From positions 22,635 to 86,634 of the forward strand of contig CALOAB010000022.1 in the NCBI GenBank assembly GCA_942491185.1: DNA of 64,000 nt. The letters are read 5' to 3'. The position numbers and the translations under genes were made by a program. The notes beneath the pieces were generated by a model. It was given only the letters and a program-made list of their open reading frames with translations. It was not told where the DNA came from and searched no databases. Origin of the DNA: SLRI01 sp942491185 (lineage in GTDB: Bacteria; Pseudomonadota; Alphaproteobacteria; Geminicoccales; Geminicoccaceae). The stretch's first letter is position 1; every line of letters starts with the position of its first letter. Below are positions 45,556 to 55,086 of the stretch, one piece after another.

Positions 45556-46722
45556 CTACATCGAGCACTCGGCGGCGTAGGCGTCGGCGTGGTCCTCGAG
45601 CACCGTGCCGATCACCCGGTTGGTGATGTTGCCGGTATCGTCGGCATAGGCCTCGCGGACGTAGATGTCCTGGATCGGATGCTGATTGGGCCCGAAGCTG
45701 AAGTCACCGCGGACCGAGACGAAATCGGCGGCGCGGAGCGCGTCGCGAAAGGCGGCCTGATCGGACACGTCGTCACCGACCGCGTCCATGGCGGAGAGCA
45801 GCAGGTTGGCGGTGTCGAAGCCCTGGCTCGCATAAAGCGTCGGATAGCGGTCGTACTTCTCCCGGTAGGCCGCGACGAAGGCCTGGTTGGCGGGATTGTC
45901 TAGATCGGACGACCATTGCGAGGTGTTCTTGATGCCAATCGCAGCGTCGCCCACCGCGTCGAGCAGGGTGTCGTCGAAGGAGAAGGCCGGGCCGAAGAAC
46001 GGGATCTCCTGGCTGATGCCGCTCTGTGCTGCCTGCTTGACGAAGTTGATGCCCATGCCGCCGGGGTAGAAGAAGAAGACCGCATCCGGCTCGGCGGCGC
46101 GCAAATTGGCGAGCTCGGCTGCGTAGTCGGTCTGGCCGAGCTGGGTGTAGACCTCGCCCGCGACGCCGCCCTCGTAGAACCGCTTGAAGCCGGTGAGCGC
46201 ATCCTTGCCGGCGGGATAGTTCGGCGCCAGGAGATAGACGTTCTCGAAGCCCTGCTGGCTCACATAGGCGCCCATCGCCTCGTGCAGATTGTCGTTCTGC
46301 CAGGCGACGTTGAAGTAGTTCTCGTGGCAGCCTTCGCCGGCCAGCTGCGATGGTCCGGCATTGGGCGAGAGATAGATGACATCGTCCCGGACCAGCCTCG
46401 GCACGACGGCCATGGCGACGTTGGAGAAAATGATCCCGGTCATGACCTGAGCGCCGTCACGCTCGACCATGCGTTGGGCGATCTGCACGCCGCGCTCCGG
46501 CTCCAGACCATCATCCTCGACCAGGAGCTCGATGCGATCGGTGGCCCCGGCCATCTCGAGCGCCAGGATGAAGCCGTCCCGGACATCCTCGCCCAGATAG
46601 CCCGCTCCGGTCGACAAGGTGGTGACCATACCGACCTTGACCGGCTCGGCCGACGCGGCCCCGGCGAGCAGGGCCAGGCCCGTCGCTCCTGCCAACAACC
46701 CACAACGCAGCATCCGCCCCAT
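45556..46722 (-). CDS. ABC transporter substrate-binding protein, Leu/Ile/Val type
   Basis: Periplasmic binding protein, 388 residues, with a signal peptide (MLRCGLLAGATGLALLAGAA, cleaved near SAEPVK). The mature start VKVGMVTTLSTGAGYLGEDV and the type I periplasmic fold blocks VMTGIIFSNVAMAVV and VYLLAPNYPAGKDALTGFK place it in the family 6 group used by LivHMGF transporters. The ATG complement at 46720-46722 follows GGGAGG. An extended frame upstream has no support. The pattern is closer to the subgroup for aromatic or amide ligands than to LivJ, but the ligand cannot be read. Confidence 0.9.
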   Translation of the reverse strand: MGRMLRCGLLAGATGLALLAGAASAEPVKVGMVTTLSTGAGYLGEDVRDGFILALEMAGATDRIELLVEDDGLEPERGVQIAQRMVERDGAQVMTGIIFSNVAMAVVPRLVRDDVIYLSPNAGPSQLAGEGCHENYFNVAWQNDNLHEAMGAYVSQQGFENVYLLAPNYPAGKDALTGFKRFYEGGVAGEVYTQLGQTDYAAELANLRAAEPDAVFFFYPGGMGINFVKQAAQSGISQEIPFFGPAFSFDDTLLDAVGDAAIGIKNTSQWSSDLDNPANQAFVAAYREKYDRYPTLYASQGFDTANLLLSAMDAVGDDVSDQAAFRDALRAADFVSVRGDFSFGPNQHPIQDIYVREAYADDTGNITNRVIGTVLEDHADAYAAECSM

Positions 46723-46908
46723 GGCAAACCTCCCGCTCAGCTGGCGTTCTCGTTGGGATGGGCGGTAGCGTGCCGGCAACGGGAAGGCAAGCGCCGGAAG
46801 TCTTGACGGCAGTCGCGTGACCCAGCCGACAGCGACATTCCAATGGCGTCGTGAGGCCCGCTTACCGCGTCGGCCCGGTGGGCCGCGCAGGCATGCAGGA
46901 TGGACGGT

Positions 46909-47892
46909 TCACGGCACCAGCACCGCGGCACCGGAGAGACGGCCGGCGCGCAAATCGGCCAACGCCGCATTGGCCTCCTCGAGCGGATAGACCACCGTTT
47001 CGGTCTCGACGCCGGCTTCGGCCGCCAACGTCAGGAAAGCGTCACCGTCGGCGCGGGTCAGATTGGCCACCGAAACCACCCGCCGCTCACCCCATAGAAT
47101 GCTGTAGGGGAAAGACGGTATGTCGCTCATGTGGATGCCGCCACAGACGACGATACCGCCTTTGCGCACGGCGCGCAGGGCTGCCGGGACCAGGCCGCCG
47201 ACCGGGGCGAAGATGATGGCGGCGTCCAGCGGCTCGGGCGACGGTTGGTCCGAGCCGCCGGCCCAAGCGGCGCCGAGCCGGCGGGCGAAGGCTTGCGCCG
47301 CCGCATCGCCCGGGCTCGTGAACGCCAATAGCCGTCGCCCCTGATACCGCGCGACCTGCGCCACGATATGTGCCGCGGCACCAAAACCGTAGATGCCGAT
47401 GACCTCGGCGTCGCCCGCCATCCTCAAGCAGCGATAACCGATCAGACCGGCACAGAGCAGGGGCGCCAGCGCCGCGTCGCTCGGTCCGTCCGGCAACGGG
47501 AATACGTAGGCCGCATCGGCGATGCAGGCCTCCGCATAGCCCCCGTCGATGGTGTAGCCAGTGAAGCCCGGCGCATCGCACAGGTTTTCCGCTCCGGTCG
47601 CGCAGTAGCGGCAGCATCCACAGGTGTGCCCGAGCCAAGGCACACCGACGCGTTCACCCAGCTTCAGCCCGCTGACGCCATTGCCGAGCGCCGCGATGCG
47701 ACCGACGATCTCGTGGCCGGGCACCAGCGGCAGCTTGGGCTGGGTCAGCTCACCATCGACGACGTGCAAATCCGTGCGGCAGACACCGCAGGCCGCGATC
47801 TCGATCAGCACCTGGCCCGGCCCAGGCTCTGGCCGCGCCAGCTCGGATAGCACGAGCGGCACACCTGATCGCTCGAGCACCATCGCGCGCAT
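46909..47892 (-). CDS. zinc-dependent alcohol dehydrogenase
   Basis: A 327-residue MDR-family dehydrogenase. The catalytic zinc ligands lie in AACGVCRTDLHVVDGE and LVPGHEIVGRI. The four structural-zinc cysteines are all present in CGCCRYCATGAENLC. The nucleotide fold carries the motif VIGIYGFGAAAHIVAQVA. It resembles AdhA/AdhP-type propanol-preferring enzymes and annotated zinc-binding alcohol dehydrogenase family proteins of proteobacteria. NAD(H) use is likely. It stands alone between the liv binding protein and a divergently read DUF3108 gene. Confidence 0.9.
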   Translation of the reverse strand: MRAMVLERSGVPLVLSELARPEPGPGQVLIEIAACGVCRTDLHVVDGELTQPKLPLVPGHEIVGRIAALGNGVSGLKLGERVGVPWLGHTCGCCRYCATGAENLCDAPGFTGYTIDGGYAEACIADAAYVFPLPDGPSDAALAPLLCAGLIGYRCLRMAGDAEVIGIYGFGAAAHIVAQVARYQGRRLLAFTSPGDAAAQAFARRLGAAWAGGSDQPSPEPLDAAIIFAPVGGLVPAALRAVRKGGIVVCGGIHMSDIPSFPYSILWGERRVVSVANLTRADGDAFLTLAAEAGVETETVVYPLEEANAALADLRAGRLSGAAVLVP

Positions 47893-47995
47893 GCAGGCTC
47901 CTCTGCAGTGGTTGCAGACATCATGAAAGCATCACATCAGCGGCAGGAAAAGGCTGCAACACCGCGAACCTCGGTTGAGCCATTGACCTAGGCCG

Positions 47996-48823
47996 ATGGG
48001 GAAACATCTTTCGTTGATGCGCCAGAAATCCTCATCTCTCGCTCTCGTCATGTTGCTGCTCAGCACCACTGCCACAGTGAGCGCGGCGGAAGTGGCAGCG
48101 CCGTCGTTTGAGGCGCAGTACGCCATCCGCTGGGCCGGCATCGAAGTCGGCCAGTTCCAAACGGTGTTTAGCCGCGAGGACGACAGCTACCGGCTTGCCT
48201 ACCAGGTGACGACAGCGGGTCCGCTGCGCTGGATCACCGATTTTCGCAGCAGCGGCTGGGCAACGGGTCAGGTCACCCCGGCGGGCGTGCAGGCCGAGCA
48301 TTTCCAGGGGCAGAGCGACTGGGGCGAAGGCGAGCGGTTCTGGCGGGTGAGCTTTGATCCCTCAGGGCAAGTCACCTCCGTCGAGCTCGATCCGGAATCC
48401 AAGGCCGATCGTGAGCCGGTGCCGGAAGCGATGATGCACGGCCCGGACCCGTTGAGCCTGGCCGTTCAGGCGATGCTGGCGGCCACCGTCGATGCACCCT
48501 TCGCGGGCCAGATGTATGACGGCAAGCGGGCGATCAGCGTCAGCTTGAGCTGCGCCGCCGAGCCGTCGCCGATCGCCCTTGCGGCCCTGGGCGAGGCGCC
48601 TCTCGACACGCTCATTTGCGAGGGCGATGGCGAGCGGCTTGCCGGGCGCTCCAAGCGGTGGAGCGATAAGGCCGACGAGCAGGTCCAGGACCGTCGCCCG
48701 GCGACGATCTGGCTCGCTCCAGAGATGGGCGGCCTGCCGTTTTGGCCGGTGCGTATCGAGGCTACTGCCCGCTTCGGCACCGTCACCATCGAGCTCGACA
48801 GCCTCACCGATCCGGCGACCTGA
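47996..48823 (+). CDS. exported DUF3108 protein
   Basis: A 275-residue protein with a signal peptide (SSSLALVMLLLSTTATVSAA). The body matches DUF3108: FEAQYAIRWAGIEVGQFQTV, SYRLAYQVTTAGPLRWITDF and a C-terminal RPATIWLAPEMGGLPFWPVR followed by IEATARFGTVTIELDS. The family is a periplasmic or outer-membrane beta-rich fold of unknown function. A second ATG at 48017 gives a shorter signal sequence and is equally possible. A hairpin without T-run (48938-48959) separates it from the antiporter operon. Confidence 0.82.
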   Translation: MGKHLSLMRQKSSSLALVMLLLSTTATVSAAEVAAPSFEAQYAIRWAGIEVGQFQTVFSREDDSYRLAYQVTTAGPLRWITDFRSSGWATGQVTPAGVQAEHFQGQSDWGEGERFWRVSFDPSGQVTSVELDPESKADREPVPEAMMHGPDPLSLAVQAMLAATVDAPFAGQMYDGKRAISVSLSCAAEPSPIALAALGEAPLDTLICEGDGERLAGRSKRWSDKADEQVQDRRPATIWLAPEMGGLPFWPVRIEATARFGTVTIELDSLTDPAT

Positions 48824-49011
48824 CGAACCAGGCCGGACGACGTCTCGAACCGATTACGCTTGCTGAGGCTCCAACCCGTGTGGTTCAACGCGCGCGGTTG
48901 CACATCCGAATGACGCCTCGCCCATAGTGCCGGAGGCGGCCCGCGCCTGAATGCGGGCCAAAGAGCAAGCAAGCAGGCCGCGCGCCGCAAGAGGACCCTC
49001 GAGACAAAACG

Positions 49012-51885
49012 ATGCAATTGGCCCTCATCGTCATGCTGCCGTTCCTCGGCGCGGTCCTGCCGGCCCTGATGATCCGCACGGGCCGCAACGCCTGTGCCAC
49101 GACGACCTTCCTCGTTACCGCCACGGCACTGCTGATCCTCCTGGCACAGGCACCACGCGTTTTTGCCGGCGAGGTGCTGCAGTTTCGTGTCGAGTGGTTT
49201 CCAGCACTCGGGCTCGACGTCAATTTCTTCCTCGACGGCTACGGCTTCCTCTTTGCCGGCCTGATCCTGTTCATCGGCCTCCTGATCATCACCTACGCCC
49301 GGTTCTACCTGGCCAAGGAAGACCCGATGGGCCGGTTCATGGCCTATCTGCTGCTGTTCCAAGGTGCGATGGTCGGCATCGTCCTCTCCGACAACATCCT
49401 CTTGCTGCTCGTCTTCTGGGAGCTGACCAGCCTCTCCTCTTTCCTGCTGATCGGCTATTGGAGCCATCTGCCAGAAGGGCGTCAGGGGGCCCGGATGGCC
49501 TTGATCGTCACCGGCTCGGGCGGGCTCGCGCTGATTGCCGGGATGCTCATCCTGGGTCAGATCGCCGGCTCCTACGATATCTCGGTGATCATCACGCAAG
49601 GCGAGGTGATCCAGGCGTCGCCGCTCTACATCCCGGCACTGCTGCTCGTCCTCGGTGGCTGCTTCACCAAGTCGGCGCAGTTCCCGTTCCACTTCTGGCT
49701 GCCACACGCCATGGCAGCGCCCACGCCGGTCTCTGCCTATCTGCACAGCGCCACGATGGTGAAGGCCGGCATCTTCCTCATGGGCAGGCTGTGGCCGGCG
49801 CTGGCCGGGACCGACGCCTGGTTCTACATCGTTGCGACCACCGGCCTTGTCACCATGGTGATGGGTGCCTGGATCGCGCTCTTCAAGGATGATCTGAAGG
49901 CGCTCCTGGCGTTCTCGACGGTGAGCCATCTTGGGCTCATCACCATGCTGTTCGGCTTCGGCACGCCGTTTGCCGCCATGGCTGGTGTCTTTCACATCAT
50001 CAACCACGCGACCTTCAAGGCCGCCCTTTTCATGAACGCCGGGATCATCGATCACGAGGCCGGAACGCGCGACATCAAGCGCCTGGGCGGGCTCATCCAT
50101 CTGATGCCGATCTCGGCGACGATGGCGGTGATCGCTGCCCTTTCGATGGCCGGTTTTCCGCCCTTCAACGGCTTCCTGTCGAAGGAGTTCATGCTGGAGG
50201 CCGCGGAGCACACCGCATGGTTCGGCCTGAGCTTCGACCCCACAGTCGCCATCCTTGCGACCCTCGGAGCAGCAATCGCCGTCGCCTACAGCTTGCGCTA
50301 CATCTTCAAGGTCTATTTGGGCGAGAAGCGCGACGACTACCCGCTGCGGCCGCACGATCCCCCCGTCGGCATGTGGGCCCCGCCCATGATCCTGGTGGCG
50401 CTCGTCGTGCTGATCGGCCTGTTCCCCAACGCGATGGTCGGCCCACTTCTGGCGACGTCGGCCGGAGCGGTGACCGGCGGCGTCATTCCCTACTACTCGC
50501 TCGGGCTCTGGCATGGGCTGACACCCGCGCTCTTCATGAGCATCGCAGCGTTCATTCTGGGCTACATTCTGCTGCAGCGGCATGACGAAGCGATCGCCTA
50601 TCGTGAGCGCTTCTATCGACCGGAAGCGAAGGCCATTTTCGAGGCCGCGGTGGAGCGGATCGTTGCGGCTTGCGGCAGCCTCACCTGGGCGCTGCAGAAT
50701 GGCTCTCTGCAACGTGCGCTGGCGTGGCTGGTTGGCGCCGCCTTGCTGGCGGGCTTCGGTGCCTGGTCTGGTGCCAGCTACGCGCCGGGCGGTCGTGAGG
50801 CGCTGCCAATGACCGGTGCTGCCATCTCCGGCTGGCTCCTGTTGGTCGGGGCCTGCATGGCGATTACGCTGATGCATCGCGATCGCTTCTACACGCTGGT
50901 CCTGCTCGGTGTGATCGGCGTCGTCGTCAGTCTCGGCTTCCTCTATCTGTCGGCGCCCGATCTGGCGCTGACCCAGATCTCGGTCGAGGTGGTGACGGTC
51001 GTCTTGATGCTGCTGGCACTGAATCTCCTACCAAAGACGACCCCGGCGGAGAGTCCCTTCCTGCGCAAGCTCAGGGATGGAGCGCTGTCGATCGGGGTGG
51101 GCATCGGCGTTGCCGGCGCTGTCTACGCGGTGCTGACCAGCGATTTCTCGTCGATCTCGGCTTTCCACCTCGAGAACTCATACAAGGGCGGTGGCGGCAC
51201 GAATGTCGTCAACGTCATTCTCGTCGACTTCCGCGGCTTCGATACGTTTGGCGAGATCATCGTGCTCGGCATCGCTGCACTCTGCATCGTCGCCTTGCTG
51301 GACAACGTCATGCAGGGTGACTCCGGCAACCGCATCATGAACTGGCATGTCGACATGGTGCGCGCTGCCGATCGCCATCCGCTGCTCTTGGTCGTCGGCA
51401 CGCGCTCACTTCTACCGTATGCCTTGGCGGTCGGCGCGTTCATCTTCCTTCGCGGCCACAACGAGCCAGGTGGCGGCTTCATTGCCGGGCTGGTCGTCGC
51501 GATCGCGTTGCTCATGCAGTACATGGCTTCCGGCTTCGCTTGGGCCCAGCGGCGCGCCGCGCTCGACTACCATGCGATCATCGGGCTAGGCGTGCTGGTC
51601 GCCGGCGTGACCGGGCTTGGCGCCTGGCTCTTCGGCTTTCCCTTTCTCACCTCCTGGTTCGACTACGTAACGCTGCCAGTCGTCGGCACCTTCGAGGTCG
51701 CGTCCGCGATGGCCTTCGATGTCGGTGTCTTCATGTGCGTCGTGGGCTCGGTCATGCTGGCCCTCTCCAACCTCTCGCGGGTCGGCCGGATCGCCGAGCA
51801 TCTCGAGATTCAAGAAGGTGCCATGGATGTCGATCCGTCGAAATCGCCGGATGGCCCAGAGCTTCCCGCGACGGCGGCAAAGTAG
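49012..51885 (+). CDS. mrpA: Mrp/Pha cation:proton antiporter subunit A fused to subunit B
   Basis: Largest subunit of the multi-subunit Na+(K+)/H+ antiporter, related to NuoL of complex I. 957 residues. The proton-pumping core includes MVGIVLSDNILLLLVFWELT, SAYLHSATMVKAGIFLMGRL, ALLAFSTVSHLGLITM and IINHATFKAALFM with the conserved Lys and His residues. After the MrpA C-terminal (MbhD/E-like) part, residues about 810-940 form an MnhB domain (RSLLPYALAVGAFIFLRGHN, EPGGGFIAGLVVAI). The A-B fusion is as in rhizobial PhaAB, and no separate mrpB exists here. First gene of a six-gene unit. Confidence 0.94.
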   Translation: MQLALIVMLPFLGAVLPALMIRTGRNACATTTFLVTATALLILLAQAPRVFAGEVLQFRVEWFPALGLDVNFFLDGYGFLFAGLILFIGLLIITYARFYLAKEDPMGRFMAYLLLFQGAMVGIVLSDNILLLLVFWELTSLSSFLLIGYWSHLPEGRQGARMALIVTGSGGLALIAGMLILGQIAGSYDISVIITQGEVIQASPLYIPALLLVLGGCFTKSAQFPFHFWLPHAMAAPTPVSAYLHSATMVKAGIFLMGRLWPALAGTDAWFYIVATTGLVTMVMGAWIALFKDDLKALLAFSTVSHLGLITMLFGFGTPFAAMAGVFHIINHATFKAALFMNAGIIDHEAGTRDIKRLGGLIHLMPISATMAVIAALSMAGFPPFNGFLSKEFMLEAAEHTAWFGLSFDPTVAILATLGAAIAVAYSLRYIFKVYLGEKRDDYPLRPHDPPVGMWAPPMILVALVVLIGLFPNAMVGPLLATSAGAVTGGVIPYYSLGLWHGLTPALFMSIAAFILGYILLQRHDEAIAYRERFYRPEAKAIFEAAVERIVAACGSLTWALQNGSLQRALAWLVGAALLAGFGAWSGASYAPGGREALPMTGAAISGWLLLVGACMAITLMHRDRFYTLVLLGVIGVVVSLGFLYLSAPDLALTQISVEVVTVVLMLLALNLLPKTTPAESPFLRKLRDGALSIGVGIGVAGAVYAVLTSDFSSISAFHLENSYKGGGGTNVVNVILVDFRGFDTFGEIIVLGIAALCIVALLDNVMQGDSGNRIMNWHVDMVRAADRHPLLLVVGTRSLLPYALAVGAFIFLRGHNEPGGGFIAGLVVAIALLMQYMASGFAWAQRRAALDYHAIIGLGVLVAGVTGLGAWLFGFPFLTSWFDYVTLPVVGTFEVASAMAFDVGVFMCVVGSVMLALSNLSRVGRIAEHLEIQEGAMDVDPSKSPDGPELPATAAK

Positions 51886-51894
51886 GGAGCCGAG

Positions 51895-52257
51895 ATGGAG
51901 CTTCTCGTCGCCTCGGGTATCGGCCTCTTGTTCGCTTCGGGCACCTATCTGCTGCTGCGCGGGCGTACTTTCCCGGTGATCGTCGGCCTCGCACTGCACG
52001 CCTACGGCGTGAATGCGCTGATCTTCGCAATGGGCCGGTTGAGGCTCGATGCGCCGCCGGTTCTCTCCCTTCATCTGGACAGCTATACCGACCCACTGCC
52101 GCAGGCACTGGTGCTCACCGCGATTGTCATTGCCTTCGGGATGACGGCTTTCGTCGTCGTGCTGATCCTTCGCTCCTACCTCGAGGTCGGCAATGACCAT
52201 GTCGACGGAATCGAGCCCGGCGACGAAGCCGCCGCCGAGCAAGGGGGGCCAAAGTGA
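51895..52257 (+). CDS. mrpC: Mrp/Pha antiporter subunit C
   Basis: A 120-residue, three-helix NuoK homologue: SGIGLLFASGTYLLLRGRTF, VIVGLALHAYGVNALIFAMG and the DPLPQALVLTAIVIAFGMTA block, which is diagnostic of MnhC/NuoK. It lies 9 bases after mrpA and overlaps mrpD by four bases. Confidence 0.93.
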   Translation: MELLVASGIGLLFASGTYLLLRGRTFPVIVGLALHAYGVNALIFAMGRLRLDAPPVLSLHLDSYTDPLPQALVLTAIVIAFGMTAFVVVLILRSYLEVGNDHVDGIEPGDEAAAEQGGPK

Positions 52258-53852
52258 GCCATTGGCTCGTCGTCCCGATCGTGCTGCCGGCGATCATGGC
52301 CGGCATCACCGTCCTGGCGTTGCGGCACGACATTCTGCTGCAGCGCCTGGCATCGGTCGCCTCGATGCTCGCCTGTTTCGCCGTTGCGATCGGCCTTCTG
52401 GTCCAGGCCGCCGATGGGTCGGTCATCGTCTACGAGCTCGGCAACTGGCAGGCGCCGTTCGGCATCGTGCTCGTGCTCGACCGGCTGTCGGCGATGCTCA
52501 TCACGCTGACGGCATTCCTCGCCGTCATGGTCCTGCTCTATGCGATCAGCGGCTGGGATCAACGCGGGCGGCATTTCCACGCGCTGTTCCAGTTTCAGAT
52601 CATGGGCCTGAACGGCGCCTTTCTCACCGGCGATCTCTTCAACCTCTTCGTCTGGTTCGAGGTCCTTCTGCTGGCCTCGTATGGCCTCATGTTGCACGGC
52701 AGTGGTGCTGAAAGGCTCAAGGCCGGCACCCACTACGTGATCGTCAATCTCACGGGCTCGACCCTCTTTCTCGTCGCCGTGGCGCTGATCTATGGTGCCA
52801 CCGGCACGCTGAACATGGCCGATTTGGCCGTCAAGGTGCCGCTGGTCGCGCCCGAAAGCCAGGCGATCCTGCAGACCGGCGGCGTGCTGCTGCTCGTGGT
52901 GTTCGGTATCAAGGCAGCACTGGTGCCGTTGCATTTCTGGCTGCCCGGGACCTACGCCGCGACGTCGGCGCCGGTTGCCGCACTTTTCGCCATCATGACC
53001 AAGGTGGGCGGCTATTCGATCATCCGCATCTACACCTTGGTGTTCGGCGGCGATGCGGGTGACGCGGCCTGGCTCGCCGGGCCATGGCTCCTGCCCTTGG
53101 CGATGGTCACGCTCGTGCTTGGCATGGTGGGCGCGCTCGCTGCCCGCTCGTTGCGTTGGCTCACGGCATTCGCGGTCATCGGCTCGATGGGCATGTTGCT
53201 GATTGCCGTCGCGGTCTTCGAGGAGACGGCAACCTCTGCAGCGCTGTTCTACATGCTGCACTCCACCCTGATTGCCGCCGCACTGTTCTTGCTCATCGAG
53301 CTCATCATCGAGCGCCGTGGCAGTCGTGGCGATCAACTCGAGCTGGCTCCATTGCCGGCACAAGCGGATCTGATGTCGGGCCTCTTTTTCGTCGCCGCCA
53401 TCGCCATGACCGGACTGCCGCCGCTTTCCGGGTTCATCGGCAAGCTGCTGATCCTCGACGGCGTTCGCCAGAGCGCTTATGCGCCGCTCATTTGGGCAAC
53501 CATTCTCATAACGTCACTCCTCGTCATCGTCGCGTTCACCCGCGCCGGCAGCACCGTGTTTTGGAAGAGCCGCAACGTGGCGGCGACGAACGAGACCGCG
53601 ATGCTGGCCGAAATCCGCCAGCCCGTCCTGCCGATCGTCGTGGTGGCCGTGCTGCTCGCCGGGACCGCAGCGATCACGGTGTTCGGTGGGCCAGTCTTCC
53701 GCTATCTCGAGGCCACCACCGATCAGCTCTACAGGCCTCAGGTCTATATCGCGACCGTGCTCGGGCAGCCGGCACCACCCGTCGAGGTGTTGGACCCCGA
53801 CTTGGCCGCGCTCTCGGCCACGTCTGCCGGCTTGCCACCCGGAGGCCCATGA
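52254..53852 (+). CDS. mrpD: Mrp/Pha antiporter subunit D
   Basis: Antiporter-like subunit related to NuoN/NuoM, 532 residues, about 14 helices. Conserved blocks are LTGDLFNLFVWFEVLLLASY with the key glutamate, HYVIVNLTGSTLFLVAVALI, KAALVPLHFWLPGTYAATSA with Lys and His, and GLPPLSGFIGKLLIL. It starts with GTG at 52254 overlapping the mrpC stop (GTGA), and ends ATGA with mrpE. Confidence 0.93.
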   Translation: MSHWLVVPIVLPAIMAGITVLALRHDILLQRLASVASMLACFAVAIGLLVQAADGSVIVYELGNWQAPFGIVLVLDRLSAMLITLTAFLAVMVLLYAISGWDQRGRHFHALFQFQIMGLNGAFLTGDLFNLFVWFEVLLLASYGLMLHGSGAERLKAGTHYVIVNLTGSTLFLVAVALIYGATGTLNMADLAVKVPLVAPESQAILQTGGVLLLVVFGIKAALVPLHFWLPGTYAATSAPVAALFAIMTKVGGYSIIRIYTLVFGGDAGDAAWLAGPWLLPLAMVTLVLGMVGALAARSLRWLTAFAVIGSMGMLLIAVAVFEETATSAALFYMLHSTLIAAALFLLIELIIERRGSRGDQLELAPLPAQADLMSGLFFVAAIAMTGLPPLSGFIGKLLILDGVRQSAYAPLIWATILITSLLVIVAFTRAGSTVFWKSRNVAATNETAMLAEIRQPVLPIVVVAVLLAGTAAITVFGGPVFRYLEATTDQLYRPQVYIATVLGQPAPPVEVLDPDLAALSATSAGLPPGGP

Positions 53853-54343
53853 TGTCCCAGCAATGGTTGCCGCATCCACTGCTCACCTTGCTGCTCACCG
53901 CGTTCTGGGTCGTGCTGCTGAATGACCTCTCGATGGGCGGCATCGCGCTCGGCCTGATCATCGGCATCTTGATCCCGCTCTACACCACGAAGTTCTGGCC
54001 GACGCCGCCGAGCGTGAAGAGCTATCCCAAGGCCATCTCCTATACCTTCCTCGTGCTCGGCGACATCATCGTTGCCAATTTCCAGGTGGCCTACTGGATC
54101 CTCTTGTGGAAGGTGTCCGATCTGAAGCCGCGCTTCATCACCATTCCCCTCGACATTCGCACACCCGAAGCCATCGCGACGCTGGCCGGAACGATCACGC
54201 TGACGCCCGGCACCGTGTCCGCCGACCTTTCGGCCGATGGCCGCGCGTTACTGGTCCACGGCCTGCACGTGCCGGACGAGGCCGAGGCCATAGCTGCGAT
54301 CAAGGACCGCTACGAGACCAGGCTGAAGGAGATTTTCAGGTGA
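53849..54343 (+). CDS. mrpE: Mrp/Pha antiporter subunit E
   Basis: A 164-residue membrane protein with MnhE features: two N-terminal helices, VLGDIIVANFQVAYWIL, and the soluble tail LAGTITLTPGTVSADLSADG and LLVHGLHVPDE. The ATG at 53849 overlaps the mrpD stop. A much longer open frame upstream is mrpD in another frame and is discarded. Confidence 0.92.
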   Translation: MMSQQWLPHPLLTLLLTAFWVVLLNDLSMGGIALGLIIGILIPLYTTKFWPTPPSVKSYPKAISYTFLVLGDIIVANFQVAYWILLWKVSDLKPRFITIPLDIRTPEAIATLAGTITLTPGTVSADLSADGRALLVHGLHVPDEAEAIAAIKDRYETRLKEIFR

Positions 54344-54609
54344 TTGCTGCTGCCCTGACGTTCGCTTTCACGGCCTTGGCGCTGGCACTGTTCTGCAATC
54401 TCTGGCGCCTGCTTCAGGGGCCCACGATCACCGATCGCATCCTCGCCCTGGACACCATGGTGATCAACGCAATCGCCGTCATCGTCCTGTACGGCGTGCT
54501 CGTCGGTCGCAGCATCCTGTTCGAAGCGGCCATCCTCATGGCGATGGTCGGGTTCGTTTCGACCGTAGCCTTCTGCCGGTTCATCTTGCGCGGCGACGTC
54601 ATCGAATAG
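54340..54609 (+). CDS. mrpF: Mrp/Pha antiporter subunit F
   Basis: An 89-residue three-helix protein. GPTITDRILALDTMVINAIA is the MnhF hallmark, followed by GRSILFEAAILMAMVGFVST. It starts at GTG 54340 overlapping the mrpE stop (GTGA); the start is fixed by this overlap and the family length. Confidence 0.92.
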   Translation: MIAAALTFAFTALALALFCNLWRLLQGPTITDRILALDTMVINAIAVIVLYGVLVGRSILFEAAILMAMVGFVSTVAFCRFILRGDVIE

Positions 54610-54618
54610 GGAGCCGAC

Positions 54619-55023
54619 ATGGCCTTCATCGCCGAGCTTTCAATCGCCATCCTCATCGTCTTGGGCGCGTCCTTCGCACTGATCGGCTCGTTTGGCCTGG
54701 TCAAGCTCCCGGAGATCATGGCGCGCCTGCATGGGCCGACCAAGGCAACCACCTTGGGTGTCGGTTGCGTGCTGATGGCGTCGATTCTCTATTTTCTGCT
54801 GAGCGAGGGCAAGGTGTCGGTGCACGAGCTGGTCATCACCCTCTTCCTGTTCCTGACCGCACCGATCACCGCGAACTTCATTGCCAAGGCGCATCTCCAT
54901 CTCGATCCGCAGGCGGATCGGCTGCCGCCGACCGGGCGTCCGTTGGGGTGGGCCACCTACGACCCGCCGCCTGACCAGGACGAGAGCGACGACAAGCACG
55001 TGGGTGACATATCGGCTCCCTGA
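54619..55023 (+). CDS. mrpG: Mrp/Pha antiporter subunit G
   Basis: A 134-residue membrane protein. The MnhG motif GSFGLVKLPEIMARLHGPTK, TTLGVGCVLM and LFLFLTAPITANFIAKAHLH are all present, with a polar tail. Last gene of the antiporter unit. No terminator with a T-run is visible in the 60 bases before the convergent gene at 55087. Confidence 0.92.
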   Translation: MAFIAELSIAILIVLGASFALIGSFGLVKLPEIMARLHGPTKATTLGVGCVLMASILYFLLSEGKVSVHELVITLFLFLTAPITANFIAKAHLHLDPQADRLPPTGRPLGWATYDPPPDQDESDDKHVGDISAP

Positions 55024-55086
55024 TACCGCTCATCGGTCAATGACGCCGCCCCCTTCTCCAGGCGGTGCGGCGCGCGTTTGTGCTGA